DNA of 51,885 nucleotides from an uncultured Lachnospiraceae bacterium. GTDB taxonomy: Bacteria; Bacillota; Clostridia; Lachnospirales; Lachnospiraceae. Under the pieces are notes generated by a model. That model saw nothing but the letters and a program-made list of their open reading frames with translations, did no database searches and had not been told where the DNA came from. The stretch is taken from NCBI GenBank assembly GCA_910587305.1, contig CAJUKV010000026.1:1-51885 (forward strand), read 5' to 3'. Made by a program: the position numbers and the translations under genes. This document shows positions 1-8,981 of the stretch, piece after piece; positions within the stretch are counted from its first letter, which is position 1, and every line of letters begins with the position of its first letter.

Positions 1-101
1 CAATCCAGTTTTTGACTGATAATAAATAATTATCAATCAAATTAGAAACACAAGGGCAACAATCCCAAACACATATTCTTTTTAGATGGATGGCTTTAAG
101 T

Positions 102-1022
102 TTATACATGAAAATTCTTTCGGGGATGTTTGGTAGTAAGGATATCTTTCTGCTTAGACATAGTAACGTGAGTGTATATTTCCGTAACGGTAATAGAACT
201 ATGTCCAAGAATTTCCTGGATATAACGGATATCAACGTCTGCTTCCAAAAGGCAGGTGGCAAAAGTATGGCGAAACATATGTGGGGTAATATGTAAGTCA
301 ATTGCGGCAAGGGAAGAGTATTTATTTATCATCCTGCGAACAGATTGTTCCGATATTTTCCGCCCACTTTGGTTGGCAAAGAAATATTTACAGCTTTGTA
401 TTTCCCTTTCATAGTCATTTTTATACTTTTCTAAGGTATTGATGACGTCATCATTTCCAATTTGTACTTTTCTTTCTTTGGAGCCTTTTCCATAAATCAA
501 TACAGTTTTGTCACATAAATTTATATCATCCACATTCAAAGAACAGAGTTCTGAAATACGCATTCCAGTGGCAAAAAGCAGCTCTATTACAGCGGCATCT
601 TTTAGGGCGTTTTTCCTTTGATAATCTGTTTTGGCCGTTTTTATCTGTTTATATATAATAGATAAAAATGCTTCTATGATATAAAGAGGAATGGTTTTCG
701 GTAAGAGAACAGGCTCACGAAATCTTACTTGTATTTTGTTAAAGGGGTTTTGCTCGGTTAGTTCCTTATATTCAAAATAGTGGAAGAGGGCTTTTAGAGA
801 AGCAATTTTTCTTTTTACTGTTTTAGGCTTGTATTTTTGATGAAGATTTGCAAAAAAATTTTCCAATATTTCAGGTGTAGTTTCTAAAATATTGGTTGGC
901 TGAATAAAGTTATAGAACTGAACTAAGTCTATTTGATATGCCCGTAGTGTTTTTTCATTTAGTCGTTTTTGGATTTGGCAATATTCCAGATAACATTTTA
1001 TATATTTTTGCGAATTTTCCAT
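102..1022 (-). CDS. Tyrosine recombinase / phage-type integrase (306 aa)
   Basis: Site-specific DNA recombinase that would cut and rejoin DNA through a covalent tyrosine link. The N-terminal half is a SAM-like core-binding domain (about residues 5-95). The catalytic half shows the full set: Arg in ATGMRISELCSLN, Lys in YGKGSKERKV, HMFRHTF, LGHSSITVTEIYTHV with the terminal Tyr. I start it at the ATG at 1022 rather than seven codons upstream, because an AGGAGG lies five bases before it. Length is normal for XerC/D and for invertase-type integrases. It is the only gene on the minus strand in the first 24 kb and is divergent from spoIIIA. No excisionase, att site or other phage gene is visible, so whether it serves a mobile element or a DNA inversion to its left cannot be told. 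Confidence 0.9.
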   Translation of the reverse strand: MENSQKYIKCYLEYCQIQKRLNEKTLRAYQIDLVQFYNFIQPTNILETTPEILENFFANLHQKYKPKTVKRKIASLKALFHYFEYKELTEQNPFNKIQVRFREPVLLPKTIPLYIIEAFLSIIYKQIKTAKTDYQRKNALKDAAVIELLFATGMRISELCSLNVDDINLCDKTVLIYGKGSKERKVQIGNDDVINTLEKYKNDYEREIQSCKYFFANQSGRKISEQSVRRMINKYSSLAAIDLHITPHMFRHTFATCLLEADVDIRYIQEILGHSSITVTEIYTHVTMSKQKDILTTKHPRKNFHV

Positions 1023-1052
1023 AAGAACCTCCTGTTTCTTCATTTAAAATAT

Positions 1053-1081
1053 ATCGTATATTTTTTTTATGCACTTATCAA
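1053..1081 (-). promoter_or_regulatory. Sigma-A-type promoter for the integrase
   Basis: On the minus strand, TTGATA (1076-1081) and TACGAT (1053-1058) are 17 bases apart, just upstream of the integrase ribosome site. Read by eye; not tested. Confidence 0.45.
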
Positions 1082-1114
1082 ATTGTATTGTGCCAGCAAT
1101 AGTGTAATTTTCAG

Positions 1115-1142
1115 GCATAACTTGGACAATTTTTCATATATT
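1115..1142 (+). promoter_or_regulatory. Candidate sigma-E promoter of the spoIIIA operon
   Basis: GCATAAC (1115-1121), a 13-base spacer and CATATATT (1135-1142) resemble the mother-cell sigma-E pattern (KMATATW, then CATACAMT). It is about 110 bases upstream of spoIIIAA. In Bacillus spoIIIA is sigma-E dependent, which fits, but the match is imperfect. Confidence 0.4.
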
Positions 1143-1250
1143 GGGATAAGAGGTGGACAGATTGAAAAAGAAAATTTCCGAAGGTTTTTTCATCAATAAA
1201 TTTGAGTTTACCCAATAATGGAAGATTAGTTGGAAACAAGAGGGATTATA

Positions 1251-2237
1251 ATGACAAAAAAAGAAGAAATTTTACGTATATTTCCGGATTCTTTGAAGCC
1301 CAGATGGGAGCAGGCGCTTATGCAGGTGGACAAACTTCAGGAAATACGCCTTGCTATCGGGCGGCCGGTACGGGTTTTTTTGTCGGGCAGGGAAAGGTTT
1401 CTGTCAGACAAAGGGCTTACAGACTACAACTGTCAGGATATATGGTGCATTACGGAGAAGGAAATGGATGAAATACTTCAAAATGTGTGCCGTCATTCCC
1501 TGTATGCTTTTGAGAATGAGATAAGGCAGGGCTTTTTAACCGTACAGGGAGGACACAGGATTGGTGTGGCAGGGCAGGTGATCTTAAATGGAGACGGGAC
1601 TGTTCGGAACATTTCTCACATCCGCTTTATGAACATCCGGGTTTCCCATGAAGTGCTTGGAGCGGCAGATGGGGTGATGGATTGCCTTTACGAGAATGCC
1701 TCCTTTTTCAATACGCTGATTATTGCGCCGCCGGGGTGCGGAAAAACCACGCTGCTTAGGGATATTGTACGTCAGGTATCGGAAGGCAATATCTATGCGC
1801 CGGGAAAACAGGTGGGTGTGGTGGACGAGCGCTCGGAAATTGCCGGGAGTTTTATGGGGATTCCACAAAATAATGTAGGTATGCGTACGGATGTGCTGGA
1901 TGGGTGTCCTAAGATACAGGGCATGATGCTGCTGATGCGTTCTATGGCGCCTGCAGTGGTGGCAGTGGATGAAATTGGGAGCTGTGAAGATATGAAGGCC
2001 TTGTCTCAGATACTAAAATGTGGAAGCAGCGTACTTGCAACCATTCATGGAAATTCCATGGAGGACGTACATAAATTTATGTATATGGAAAGAAGCGGCC
2101 AGGATGGCAGAGGAGAATACCGCCCGGAAATGATATTTGACAGATATATATTTTTAGAAAAGAAGGCAGGTATCTGTACGGTCAGAAAGATTCTTGACGG
2201 ACATGGAAATGTTATTTCTGCAAAGAGGGCAGTTTAA
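1251..2237 (+). CDS. spoIIIAA: Stage III sporulation protein AA, engulfment-channel ATPase
   Basis: ATPase of the SpoIIIA-SpoIIQ feeding-tube complex that links mother cell and forespore; related to type II/IV secretion ATPases. The Walker A motif APPGCGKTT is at about residues 159-167, followed by VDERSEIAGS and AVDEIGS (Walker B). Length 328 aa is typical. The frame is open from a TTG at 1230, but the ATG at 1251 has AAGAGGG seven bases upstream and is the better start. First gene of the spoIIIAA-AH series, presumably sigma-E controlled. Confidence 0.95.
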   Translation: MTKKEEILRIFPDSLKPRWEQALMQVDKLQEIRLAIGRPVRVFLSGRERFLSDKGLTDYNCQDIWCITEKEMDEILQNVCRHSLYAFENEIRQGFLTVQGGHRIGVAGQVILNGDGTVRNISHIRFMNIRVSHEVLGAADGVMDCLYENASFFNTLIIAPPGCGKTTLLRDIVRQVSEGNIYAPGKQVGVVDERSEIAGSFMGIPQNNVGMRTDVLDGCPKIQGMMLLMRSMAPAVVAVDEIGSCEDMKALSQILKCGSSVLATIHGNSMEDVHKFMYMERSGQDGRGEYRPEMIFDRYIFLEKKAGICTVRKILDGHGNVISAKRAV

Positions 2238-2255
2238 AAGCTCTTATCAAACTGC

Positions 2256-2299
2256 TTATTGGTGCGGTACCACAAGCAGGGCTTGCGGTGTGCGGGGGA
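2256..2299 (+). repeat. Short stem-loop repeat, copy 1 (GGTGCGGTACC family)
   Basis: A 44-base segment matching 36 of 44 positions of 16510-16553, upstream of nadK. It can fold TACCACAAGC against GCTTGCGGTG with one mismatch. It lies between the stop of spoIIIAA and the likely GTG start of spoIIIAB. Confidence 0.6.
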
Positions 2300-2324
2300 T
2301 ATTGATTATGCAGGGGGGATAGGA

Positions 2325-2840
2325 GTGTTAAATCTGGCGGGATGCATGTTAGTGATAATCGGATGCGGCGGATTTGCAGCAAGTATATGCAGGGATGGTG
2401 CGAGACGCCTTTTTCTGTTGAAACAGATACGCATCATCTATGAAAACTTGAAATATTATATTGCTTATCAAAAGGCTGCGGTTCCGGAAGCATTGCGAAA
2501 GCTTTCAGAAAATAATGAGGAGCCGTTTAAGAGGGCTTTTGAAAAAATATACGGAGAGGTTTGGGAAGAAGGACAGAATTTTCCGCTAACCTGGCAAAGG
2601 CATATGGGGGAGATTTTGGAAAATCAGCCCCTCACAAAGAAAGAAAAGGAGTTTATACTTGATTTCCCGTCCCATCTTGGCTTTATGGAAGAAAATGCGC
2701 AGGCGCAGGCTTTAGATGGGCTTCTTCGGGAAATTAACTTACATATTGAGGCGCTGGAGAAGGAACAAAAGAGCAAAAATAAAATGATTATGAGCCTTGG
2801 AGTGGGAGCCGGAGTACTGATATCCATCCTGCTTTTATGA
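2325..2840 (+). CDS. spoIIIAB: Stage III sporulation protein AB
   Basis: Membrane-anchored component of the SpoIIIA channel, distantly related to GspF/TadC-type proteins. I see an N-terminal hydrophobic segment (LAGCMLVIIGCGGFAASIC), then a charged helical cytoplasmic region and a second hydrophobic stretch at the very C-terminus (MSLGVGAGVLISILLL), the usual SpoIIIAB layout. The frame is open from TTG at 2259, but that start would lie inside the stem-loop repeat. GTG at 2325, after GGGGGGATAGGA, gives 171 aa, the normal family length. Confidence 0.9.
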   Translation: MLNLAGCMLVIIGCGGFAASICRDGARRLFLLKQIRIIYENLKYYIAYQKAAVPEALRKLSENNEEPFKRAFEKIYGEVWEEGQNFPLTWQRHMGEILENQPLTKKEKEFILDFPSHLGFMEENAQAQALDGLLREINLHIEALEKEQKSKNKMIMSLGVGAGVLISILLL

Positions 2841-2859
2841 TCGATCGTATGGAGGGAAT

Positions 2860-3054
2860 ATGGAGATAAACCTGATTTTTAAAATAGCGGCAGTGGGAAT
2901 TTTGATAACCATTTTAGGTCAGATTTTAAAACACAGCGGGAGGGAAGAGCATGCCTTTTTGATTAGTCTGGCAGGGCTGATTTTGGTGCTGACATGGATT
3001 TTGCCTTATATATATGATCTGTTTGTAATGATACAGGATTTATTTGATCTATAA
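2860..3054 (+). CDS. spoIIIAC: Stage III sporulation protein AC
   Basis: Tiny integral membrane protein of the SpoIIIA channel. At 64 aa it has two transmembrane helices separated by the charged loop KHSGREEH, matching the family. A GGAGGG site precedes the ATG. It starts 19 bases after spoIIIAB. Confidence 0.93.
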   Translation: MEINLIFKIAAVGILITILGQILKHSGREEHAFLISLAGLILVLTWILPYIYDLFVMIQDLFDL

Positions 3055-3161
3055 AAAACGCAGGGAAGATAGATTAAAAAATAAACCTGACGGCTGATTT
3101 TTCAATCGCAAATTTGTGCCTGGCCCAAACTTGAGGCCGGATGATAAGGATGGGGATTAAT

Positions 3162-3548
3162 ATGGAAATTGTTAAAATTGGACTCTTAGGAGTGGCAGGC
3201 GTTATGCTTGCGCTGCAATTTAAATCGAACAGGCCGGAATATGGGCTATATATGGGAGTGGTGATTTGTCTTGTAGTTTTTACCTTTTCATTAAATGGTC
3301 TTAGAGCGCTTCTTGCAGGTGTGAAGGAATTGGAAAAATATTTAAGTAACAGTGGGGAGTATTTGGGATTTGTGCTTAAGGCGGTGGGGATTACTTATGT
3401 TTGTGAGTTTTGTGCTTCCATATGCAAAGACGCGGGGTATGGAGCGGTGGCGGGTCAGATAGAAATATTTGGGAAGCTGTCGGTTTTACTTATGGGGATA
3501 CCGGTGCTTACGGCAGTGATTGGAAATATCAATGAAATTGGGGGATAA
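3162..3548 (+). CDS. spoIIIAD: Stage III sporulation protein AD
   Basis: Integral membrane component of the SpoIIIA complex, paralogous in part to SpoIIIAC (128 aa). It has several hydrophobic helices and ends VLTAVIGNINEIGG, typical of the family. An ATG exists at 3141, but the one at 3162 has GGGG seven bases upstream and gives the standard N-terminus MEIVKIGLLG. The 107-base gap before it is longer than elsewhere in the operon; it holds AT-rich sequence and a GAGGCCGG end, without a clear terminator. Confidence 0.92.
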   Translation: MEIVKIGLLGVAGVMLALQFKSNRPEYGLYMGVVICLVVFTFSLNGLRALLAGVKELEKYLSNSGEYLGFVLKAVGITYVCEFCASICKDAGYGAVAGQIEIFGKLSVLLMGIPVLTAVIGNINEIGG

Positions 3549-3556
3549 GCGGGCAG

Positions 3557-4717
3557 ATGGGAGTTAGCGTGAAAGTTTTATTATTATTGGGAATCATGAT
3601 GACAACTTTTTTTTTACCCGAAATGACAGTCTGTGCAAGCGAGGAGAAAGAGAAGACATCAGAGTTTGACTACATAGATAAATGGCTTTCATCTAATGAT
3701 TTAAGCGGCGTCAATGAGGGAATGGACAGCCTTTTCCCCGGTATGGAAATTGATTCCGGGGAGATGCTTGTGATGATCATGCAAGGAAATGTGTTGGAAG
3801 CGGTCAAAATGTTTACAGGACAGGTTAAGGATGGACTGGCAGGAGAGCTGTCGGGGCTTCGGCAGATTTTGATTTATATTTTGATTCTGGGAGTGGTTTC
3901 AGCGCTTTTTGCGGAGTTCTCCGATTTGTTTGCAGGAGGCCATCTTGCCCAGGCAGGCTTTTATTTTCTATATCTGTTCCTTATGGTGATTTTGACGAAG
4001 GTAATTTTATTTGTATCGGAAATTGCCACGGAGGCAATTGAAAATATTGTATTGTTTGTGAAATTGTTTGTACCCACTTACTGTGTGGCCGTGGGGGCGG
4101 CCCAGGGAGCGGCTTCCGGCCTTTACTATTATCAGCTGATGCTGGTGGTGGCTTACCTGGTGGAAAGTTTTTTAAACAGTGTCATGGTTCCGTTTATTTT
4201 CAGCTATGTAATGCTGGCTCTTTTAAATGGATTTTGGACGGAAGAAAAGTTAACGCTTTTGCTTGATTTTATAGAAAAAGGAATCGGACTTGCCCTTAAG
4301 GTAGCTATGGGGGCAATCACGGGCTTAAGCCTGGTACAGGCTGTCATTGTGCCTGTGGCGTCAGGGCTTAGAATTTCAGCAATGCGCAAAGCGGTGTCGG
4401 CCATTCCGGGTATAGGGAGCGTGACGGAAGGGGTGGCGGAGGTGGTGCTTGGCTCAGCGGTTTTGATTAAAAACAGCATGGGAGTGCTGCTTTTGACGGC
4501 TCTTTTTGGAGCATGCCTTATACCTCTTTTGAAAATACTGCTTGTGGCGGCAACCGTAAAGCTGGGGGCCGCTGTCACGGGAATTGTCAGTGACAAAAGG
4601 ATTTCCCTGTGTGCGGACAGAGTTGGAGGAGGGTGTTTTTTATTTTTGCGCTGTGTATGTACTTCTATGGTTTTATTTATTATTGTGGTTGCTGTGGTGT
4701 CGTACACAATTTCTTAA
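3557..4717 (+). CDS. spoIIIAE: Stage III sporulation protein AE
   Basis: Multi-pass membrane protein of the SpoIIIA channel (386 aa). It has a signal-like N-terminus ending near VCASEEK, a soluble extracytoplasmic region of about 80 residues, then seven to eight hydrophobic helices. The region around GLSLVQAVIVPVASGLRISA and AVSAIPGIGSVTEG is the conserved core. It begins eight bases after the spoIIIAD stop, consistent with coupled translation. Confidence 0.94.
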   Translation: MGVSVKVLLLLGIMMTTFFLPEMTVCASEEKEKTSEFDYIDKWLSSNDLSGVNEGMDSLFPGMEIDSGEMLVMIMQGNVLEAVKMFTGQVKDGLAGELSGLRQILIYILILGVVSALFAEFSDLFAGGHLAQAGFYFLYLFLMVILTKVILFVSEIATEAIENIVLFVKLFVPTYCVAVGAAQGAASGLYYYQLMLVVAYLVESFLNSVMVPFIFSYVMLALLNGFWTEEKLTLLLDFIEKGIGLALKVAMGAITGLSLVQAVIVPVASGLRISAMRKAVSAIPGIGSVTEGVAEVVLGSAVLIKNSMGVLLLTALFGACLIPLLKILLVAATVKLGAAVTGIVSDKRISLCADRVGGGCFLFLRCVCTSMVLFIIVVAVVSYTIS

Positions 4718-4728
4718 TGGGACTCATT

Positions 4729-4763
4729 GTAACTATTCGGCCAGGTCCGCGCATTTACCGCAC
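4729..4763 (+). repeat. Dispersed palindromic element, copy 1 (GTAAC-TTCGG family)
   Basis: This 35-base stretch agrees with 13604-13637 at about 30 positions: GTAAC, TTCGG, CAGGTCCG and GCATTTAC are shared. CGGCC at 4738-4742 can pair with GGCCG at 4765-4769. The 218-base gap it occupies (4718-4935) also contains an ATAGCC/GGCTAT hairpin near 4827-4848 and an AACTTCCAAT word shared with the element at 16453. Confidence 0.55.
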
Positions 4764-4935
4764 AGGCCGTGAGAAAGCGTAAATTATGCCAAGAGAATCC
4801 GGCTCTTTTGCGAAGGCGAACTTCCAATAGCCGGAGCTAATGGCTATGAAGCCGAAGGACGAATAGATTACGATTGATTTGAATTGTCTTTATATAGACT
4901 ATACGATGGCATGCTTTTACGGACAGGGGTATAAA

Positions 4936-5502
4936 ATGATTGGCGTTGTCAAAGAGATATGTATTTTTATGATTATAGCGCAGGCGGTTTTGTTTTTTGT
5001 GCCGGGCAGTTCTTACGAGAAGTATGTGCGGATATTGGTTGGCATTATTATGATTATGCGTTTTATGGAGCCTGTGGTTTCGCTGTTTACCGAGGAGGAA
5101 ATAAAACAGGAAATAGAAAATCAAATGGCGCTTTTGAACCGGCAAATGGAAGGAATCAATGAGATTTATGGAGAAAATGCGGAGGGAATAAAGGACAGCA
5201 GGACGGAAATTTATAAGAGCATGGAAGAAGAAATGAAAAAACAGCTGGCAGCTTGTGAAAGCGATTATGATATTGTGAGCGTTAAATTTGCGGAAGATAT
5301 GGCGCAGGGAAAAGGAATGGACGGGGAAGCAAAGATAATTGTCACGGTATCAAAGGAGCAGCCTAAGACAGATGTTATTTATGTGGAGCCGGTAAAGGTT
5401 TTAGAAAGCGAAAGGGAAAAAAAGGCAGATGAGAGTCTTAGAAAGATGTATGCAAACCGGCTTGGGATAGATGCGAAAAGGCTCGAAGTCGTTCTGGAAT
5501 AG
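4936..5502 (+). CDS. spoIIIAF: Stage III sporulation protein AF
   Basis: Membrane protein of the SpoIIIA complex with two N-terminal hydrophobic helices (EICIFMIIAQAVLFFV and ILVGIIMIMRFMEPVV) followed by a soluble ring-forming-like domain, 188 aa. The frame is open from 4879, but the ATG at 4936 follows ACAGGGG and gives the family-like start MIGVVKEI. It is separated from spoIIIAE by 218 bases of repeat-like sequence, unusually far for this operon. Confidence 0.9.
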   Translation: MIGVVKEICIFMIIAQAVLFFVPGSSYEKYVRILVGIIMIMRFMEPVVSLFTEEEIKQEIENQMALLNRQMEGINEIYGENAEGIKDSRTEIYKSMEEEMKKQLAACESDYDIVSVKFAEDMAQGKGMDGEAKIIVTVSKEQPKTDVIYVEPVKVLESEREKKADESLRKMYANRLGIDAKRLEVVLE

Positions 5503-5585
5503 CCGGTCTGAGAACGGAGACATTTGAAATGGATTTTGCAGGTAACGGTCCGGCGGGGCAAAACCGTTACCCGGGAGGGATTTCC

Positions 5586-6227
5586 ATGCAGGGAAAGGAA
5601 TTGACAAAAAAACTGAAAATGAAATTTACCAAGGACAACTTTTTGATTGTGCTGCTTAGCGGTATTCTTCTTTTGGTGATTGTCTGGCCTACTGAAAAAA
5701 CAAATACGGAAAGGGGGGCAGAGTCCGGTCAATTGGACAGTGAATATGATATATTAAGTTTAGGGACGGAGAAATACGCCAATGAAGGTCTTGCGCAGAA
5801 GGGGACGGGCAGTGAGGATGCGCTATTGTCTTACGCTTCCTTTTTAGAAGAATCTTTGGAGGAGCTTTTATGCACTATGGAGGGGGTGGGAAAGGTGCAG
5901 GTGATGGTCACCTTGGAAAGTTCGGTGGAAGCTGTTGTGGAGAAGGATATCAGCACAACAAGGAATGGCTCCACAGAGGTGGATTCGACGGGAGGAAGCA
6001 GAAATACTACGGATATGGACAGCAGTGAGCAGACCATATATTTAAAGGGACAGGGAAGTCAGGATATGCCATACGTTAAGAAAATGCTGTCCCCAAAGGT
6101 AGCAGGGGTGGTAATATCCGCACAGGGCGGAGGAAACGCCCAAATCGTACAAAATATAACAGAAGCAATTCAGGCATTATTTGGCATAGAGGCACATAAA
6201 ATTAAAATAGTTAAAATGATATCATAA
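5586..6227 (+). CDS. spoIIIAG: Stage III sporulation protein AG
   Basis: Single-pass membrane protein whose extracytoplasmic part forms the large ring of the SpoIIIA channel. The transmembrane helix NFLIVLLSGILLLVIVWP is at about residues 15-32. The ring-building-motif region follows (EGVGKVQVMVTLES), with a Ser/Thr-rich insertion (STTRNGSTEVDSTGGS) that is characteristic of SpoIIIAG. Start chosen at ATG 5586 after GGGAGGGA; 213 aa. Confidence 0.93.
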   Translation: MQGKELTKKLKMKFTKDNFLIVLLSGILLLVIVWPTEKTNTERGAESGQLDSEYDILSLGTEKYANEGLAQKGTGSEDALLSYASFLEESLEELLCTMEGVGKVQVMVTLESSVEAVVEKDISTTRNGSTEVDSTGGSRNTTDMDSSEQTIYLKGQGSQDMPYVKKMLSPKVAGVVISAQGGGNAQIVQNITEAIQALFGIEAHKIKIVKMIS

Positions 6228-6246
6228 GTAAGAAGGAGAAGCGGAT

Positions 6247-6999
6247 TTGAAAAATATGGTGAAGAAGAATCAAATTATGATTACGGCGCTGGCAATCATG
6301 ATTGCGGTTGCAGGGTACTTGAACTTTGCCGGCAGCAGGATTACGGAAGAAGAAATTATGACGGCGGGAACGGATACGGCTGTGGCAAGCGATCAGGTTG
6401 TCACGGGAACAGACGAGGACGTAGCGGCCCTGTTTGAAATATCTGACGAGGATATAGAACAGGCCGACAGTTCAGACATCCAGAGCCTTGATTCGGAGGT
6501 CGTGTTGTCTGAGGACAATTATCTGGACGAAACCATGGATGAAATTATGGCGGAGAATATGACGGGAGATATGGCGCAGAATGCAGGAAGCGAATTATCC
6601 GGAGATGAGACGCCCGGGGAGGCGGTCTTTACCTCGGCCAGCAGCTTAGACACCCTTTCGGGGGCAAGGCTTATGAAGGAACAGACCAGAGCGAAAAATA
6701 AAGAAACCCTGCTTGAAATTATCAATAATGTCAACATCAGCGAAGAACAAAAACAGGCGGCGGTGGATGATATGATTGCCCTTACTGATGTGGCTGAGAA
6801 AGAAACGGCGGCGGAGATACTTTTGGAGAGCAAAGGGTTTGACGATGTGGTGGTCAGCATAACCGATGATACCGTCGATGTGGTGGTGAATGCGGAGGAG
6901 CTTTCGGAGGCGCAGCGCGCGCAGATTGAAGACATTATTATTCGAAAAACAGGCATGGCGCCGGAAGCAATTGTAATCAGTACTTTAAATGCAAGTTAA
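6247..6999 (+). CDS. spoIIIAH: Stage III sporulation protein AH
   Basis: Mother-cell membrane protein that binds forespore SpoIIQ across the intermembrane space. It has one N-terminal transmembrane helix (IMITALAIMIAVAGYL), an acidic linker, then the YscJ/FliF-like ring domain (ESKGFDDVVVSITDDTVDVVV). Length 250 aa is normal. It starts with TTG, supported by AAGGAG eight bases upstream. The C-terminal domain ends the operon; the following 389 bases carry no clear gene. Confidence 0.93.
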   Translation: MKNMVKKNQIMITALAIMIAVAGYLNFAGSRITEEEIMTAGTDTAVASDQVVTGTDEDVAALFEISDEDIEQADSSDIQSLDSEVVLSEDNYLDETMDEIMAENMTGDMAQNAGSELSGDETPGEAVFTSASSLDTLSGARLMKEQTRAKNKETLLEIINNVNISEEQKQAAVDDMIALTDVAEKETAAEILLESKGFDDVVVSITDDTVDVVVNAEELSEAQRAQIEDIIIRKTGMAPEAIVISTLNAS

Positions 7000-7388
7000 A
7001 GGCGTTTTGGTACACAGATGATTTCTTATGACTGCCATGGGAATAAATAGATGCTATATTTTGAAAAATGTGGTATCCTATTATAAAAGCGAGTGTAAAA
7101 AAGAAAGGGATACCTGATGAAAAGAATTTTTCATTGCACCGGCGTGTGGGAACGGGCGATTTGGAGGACGCGGTAAATTTTAGAATGCAGGAACGAAGGA
7201 ACCGTGTCCGGCGTCAAATGGGTCTGTTTCCACATGACCAACAGGGAGATATCCCGCTATTTGAAGGAATATTTTTAAGGTTTGCGCTTTATTAATTCGT
7301 AAGATTATGATATGCTTCTATGGGCATAAAACTATGGAATAAGCCGGCCCGCAAAATGCGGGCGCTTTGATAACCTGGAGGAAAAAAA
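7000..7388 (+). other. 389-base gap between spoIIIAH and prfC
   Basis: No supported gene. A 75-codon frame (7068-7295) lacks a ribosome site and resembles nothing I know. The other frames contain short runs such as VKWVCFHMTNREISRYLKEYF ending at 7279, which could be a decayed reading frame. A GCCCGC/GCGGGC hairpin (7347-7363) sits just before the prfC ribosome site. Confidence 0.3.
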
Positions 7389-8981
7389 GTGAGTAACTAT
7401 AAGCAGGAGATAAACAGAAGAAGAACCTTTGCAATTATTTCCCACCCGGATGCGGGAAAAACCACTCTCACGGAAAAGTTTCTATTATACGGAGGGGCGA
7501 TTAATCTGGCAGGAAGCGTAAAGGGTAAGGCAACGGCAAGGCATGCGGTTTCCGACTGGATGGAAATTGAAAAGGAAAGAGGTATTTCCGTTACATCTTC
7601 GGTTTTACAATTTGAATATGGCGGTTTTTGCATTAATATTTTGGACACGCCCGGGCATCAGGACTTTTCGGAGGATACTTATCGTACCCTGATGGCGGCG
7701 GATTCGGCTGTGATGGTGATAGATGCATCTAAGGGGGTAGAGGCTCAGACCCGTAAGCTGTTTAAGGTCTGTGTGATGCGGAAAATTCCCATTTTTACAT
7801 TTATTAATAAGTTGGACAGGGATGCCAATGATACTTTTGAACTGCTGGATGAAATAGAAAAGGAGCTTGGGATTGCTACTTGTCCTGTCAACTGGCCTAT
7901 CGGGTCGGGGAAAAGGTTTAGGGGCGTCTACGACAGGGACAGGCAGTGCGTTCTTATGTATTCGGATACGGAGAAGGGAACGAAGGAAGGGGAGACTACT
8001 GAGATTTCCGTAAGTGATCATGGAAAGCTTACGGAGGCAATCGGGCAGGAGGCGGCTGATACGCTTAGAGACGAAATTGAGCTTTTAGATGGCGCCAGTG
8101 CGGAATTTGATTTGGACCTGGTGCGTTCCGGCGACCTGACACCCGTATTTTTTGGTTCGGCCCTTACTAACTTTGGCGTGGAGTTCTTTTTGCAGCATTT
8201 CCTTAAGATGACCACAACTCCTTTGCCGAGAAAGGCGGATACGGGCCTTATTGTTCCGGATGAAAATGACTTTTCCGCTTTTGTATTTAAAATACAGGCC
8301 AATATGAATAAGGCGCACAGAGACAGGATTGCGTTTATGCGAATCTGCTCCGGCAAGTATGAGGCAAGCATGGAGGTAAAGCACGTGCAGGGAGGGAAAG
8401 TTATGCGTCTTTCACAGCCCCAGCAGATTATGGCCAGTGAAAGGAAAATTTTGGACGAAGCTTATGCGGGGGATATTATAGGCGTATTTGATCCCGGTAT
8501 TTTCTCTATTGGCGATACGCTGTGCATGCCAAAAGAGCAGTTTTGCTATGAAGGAATACCTACTTTTGCACCGGAGCATTTTGCAAGGGTGAGGCAGGTT
8601 GATACCATGAAGCGGAAACAGTTTGTGAAAGGAATCACCCAGATTGCCCAGGAGGGCGCTATTCAGATTTTTCAGGAATTTAATACAGGTATGGAGGAAA
8701 TTATAGTAGGCGTAGTGGGCGTATTGCAGTTTGACGTACTAAAATACCGTCTGGAAAATGAATACAATGTGGAAATCAGGTTAGAGAATCTGCCCTATGA
8801 GCATATCAGATGGATTGAAAACAAAGAGATCGATTTGAATAAGCTGACAGGGACTTCCGATATGAAAAAGATCAAAGACTTAAAAGGGAATCCGCTCTTA
8901 CTGTTTGTAAATGCGTGGAGCGTGGGAATGACATTAGAACGAAATGAAGGTTTAAAGCTTTCGGAGTTTGGACGTGATTAA
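7389..8981 (+). CDS. prfC: Peptide chain release factor 3
   Basis: Ribosomal GTPase that recycles class I release factors after termination. 530 aa, full length. GTPase motifs: SHPDAGKTT (residues 18-26, G1), DTPGHQD (86-92, G3) and NKLD (G4); the RF3 family word RHAVSDWMEIEKERGISV follows G1. The C-terminal half carries the EF-G-like domains ending LRNEGLKLSEFGRD-like (LERNEGLKLSEFGRD). It starts with GTG after GGAGG. Its position between spoIIIAH and the asp23/nusB genes is not the usual clostridial order, in which these are neighbours. Confidence 0.97.
   Translation: MSNYKQEINRRRTFAIISHPDAGKTTLTEKFLLYGGAINLAGSVKGKATARHAVSDWMEIEKERGISVTSSVLQFEYGGFCINILDTPGHQDFSEDTYRTLMAADSAVMVIDASKGVEAQTRKLFKVCVMRKIPIFTFINKLDRDANDTFELLDEIEKELGIATCPVNWPIGSGKRFRGVYDRDRQCVLMYSDTEKGTKEGETTEISVSDHGKLTEAIGQEAADTLRDEIELLDGASAEFDLDLVRSGDLTPVFFGSALTNFGVEFFLQHFLKMTTTPLPRKADTGLIVPDENDFSAFVFKIQANMNKAHRDRIAFMRICSGKYEASMEVKHVQGGKVMRLSQPQQIMASERKILDEAYAGDIIGVFDPGIFSIGDTLCMPKEQFCYEGIPTFAPEHFARVRQVDTMKRKQFVKGITQIAQEGAIQIFQEFNTGMEEIIVGVVGVLQFDVLKYRLENEYNVEIRLENLPYEHIRWIENKEIDLNKLTGTSDMKKIKDLKGNPLLLFVNAWSVGMTLERNEGLKLSEFGRD

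Noticed and set aside
102..1022. Prophage or integrative element boundary
   Set aside because: Only an integrase is seen; the window starts just beyond its end and no att repeat or cargo gene can be shown.
7068..7295. 75-codon frame between spoIIIAH and prfC as a gene
   Set aside because: No ribosome site, no hydrophobic or known domain, and mixed charged composition; kept only as part of the gap description.
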